Shown here in pieces: positions 63,982 to 64,000 of a stretch of 64,000 bases of DNA (position 1 is the stretch's first letter; each line of letters opens with the position of its first letter). The notes beneath the pieces are model-generated. The model saw nothing but the letters and a program-made list of their open reading frames with translations, was not told the origin of the DNA and searched no databases. Source of the DNA: Closterium sp. Naga37s-1 (Eukaryota > Streptophyta > Zygnematophyceae > Desmidiales > Closteriaceae). A program made the translations under genes and the position numbers. The stretch lies in NCBI GenBank assembly GCA_947471745.1, contig CANJKZ010000262.1:938501-1002500 (forward strand), in the 5' to 3' direction.

Positions 63982-64000
63982 CTGCGGTTGGGGGGGACAG

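Larger units (their letters stand above)
60273..64000. repeat. Tandem unit 3, cut by the window edge
   Basis: The unit begins with the same orphan PECT exon 7 junction as unit 2 and continues collinearly through GT92-A to intron 4. It shares single-base states with unit 2 against unit 1 (for example CCCCGG in exon 6 where unit 1 has CCCTGG), so units 2 and 3 are closer relatives. Confidence 0.9.

Overview
This 64 kb window is nuclear DNA of a photosynthetic eukaryote. The genes are split by short GT-AG introns. One gene encodes a plastid-type ribosomal protein L13. A Ty1/Copia element carries the plant-type primer-binding site for initiator tRNA-Met. The GC-rich exons, intron style and protein families fit a streptophyte alga or early land plant. 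A zygnematophyte such as Closterium is my guess, and the sequence alone cannot name the species. Exon coordinates were worked out by eye from splice consensus, reading phase and protein similarity, without transcript data.

Layout. 1-3000 is a purine-rich minisatellite, present in two related blocks and split by a 682-bp element with inverted ends and an 8-bp target duplication (a probable hAT-type MITE). 3270-5400 is an array of 320-410 bp repeats followed by a CACTTTT microsatellite. 5400-7529 has no convincing gene. 7530-15580 (+) is a three-exon gene for a 2,437-residue coiled-coil protein. 16692-21032 (+) is a seven-exon gene for CTP:phosphoethanolamine cytidylyltransferase (PECT).

From the last PECT exon onward the window is a tandem array of a 16.7 kb unit: unit 1 at 20948-37735, unit 2 at 37736-60272 (longer because of the Copia insertion), and unit 3 from 60273 to the window edge. 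Each unit has two diverged halves. Half A holds a PECT last exon, a family-92 glycosyltransferase gene (GT92-A, minus strand) and a 5'-truncated plastid L13 gene. Half B holds a diverged PECT last exon and a second glycosyltransferase gene (GT92-B, minus strand). In unit 2 a young, coding-intact Copia element (42135-48618) has inserted into exon 4 of GT92-A.

The most unusual signal runs through all four multi-exon gene families here. Exons are flanked by decayed copies of their own edges: copies of the 5' edge, with its acceptor, lie just upstream, and copies of the 3' edge, with its donor, lie just downstream. In at least four places the donor edge has grown into a minisatellite in which each unit carries a CAG|GT donor, reaching about 43 units of 23 bp at 33297-34288. 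I read this as a local, splice-junction-spanning tandem duplication process acting on many genes.
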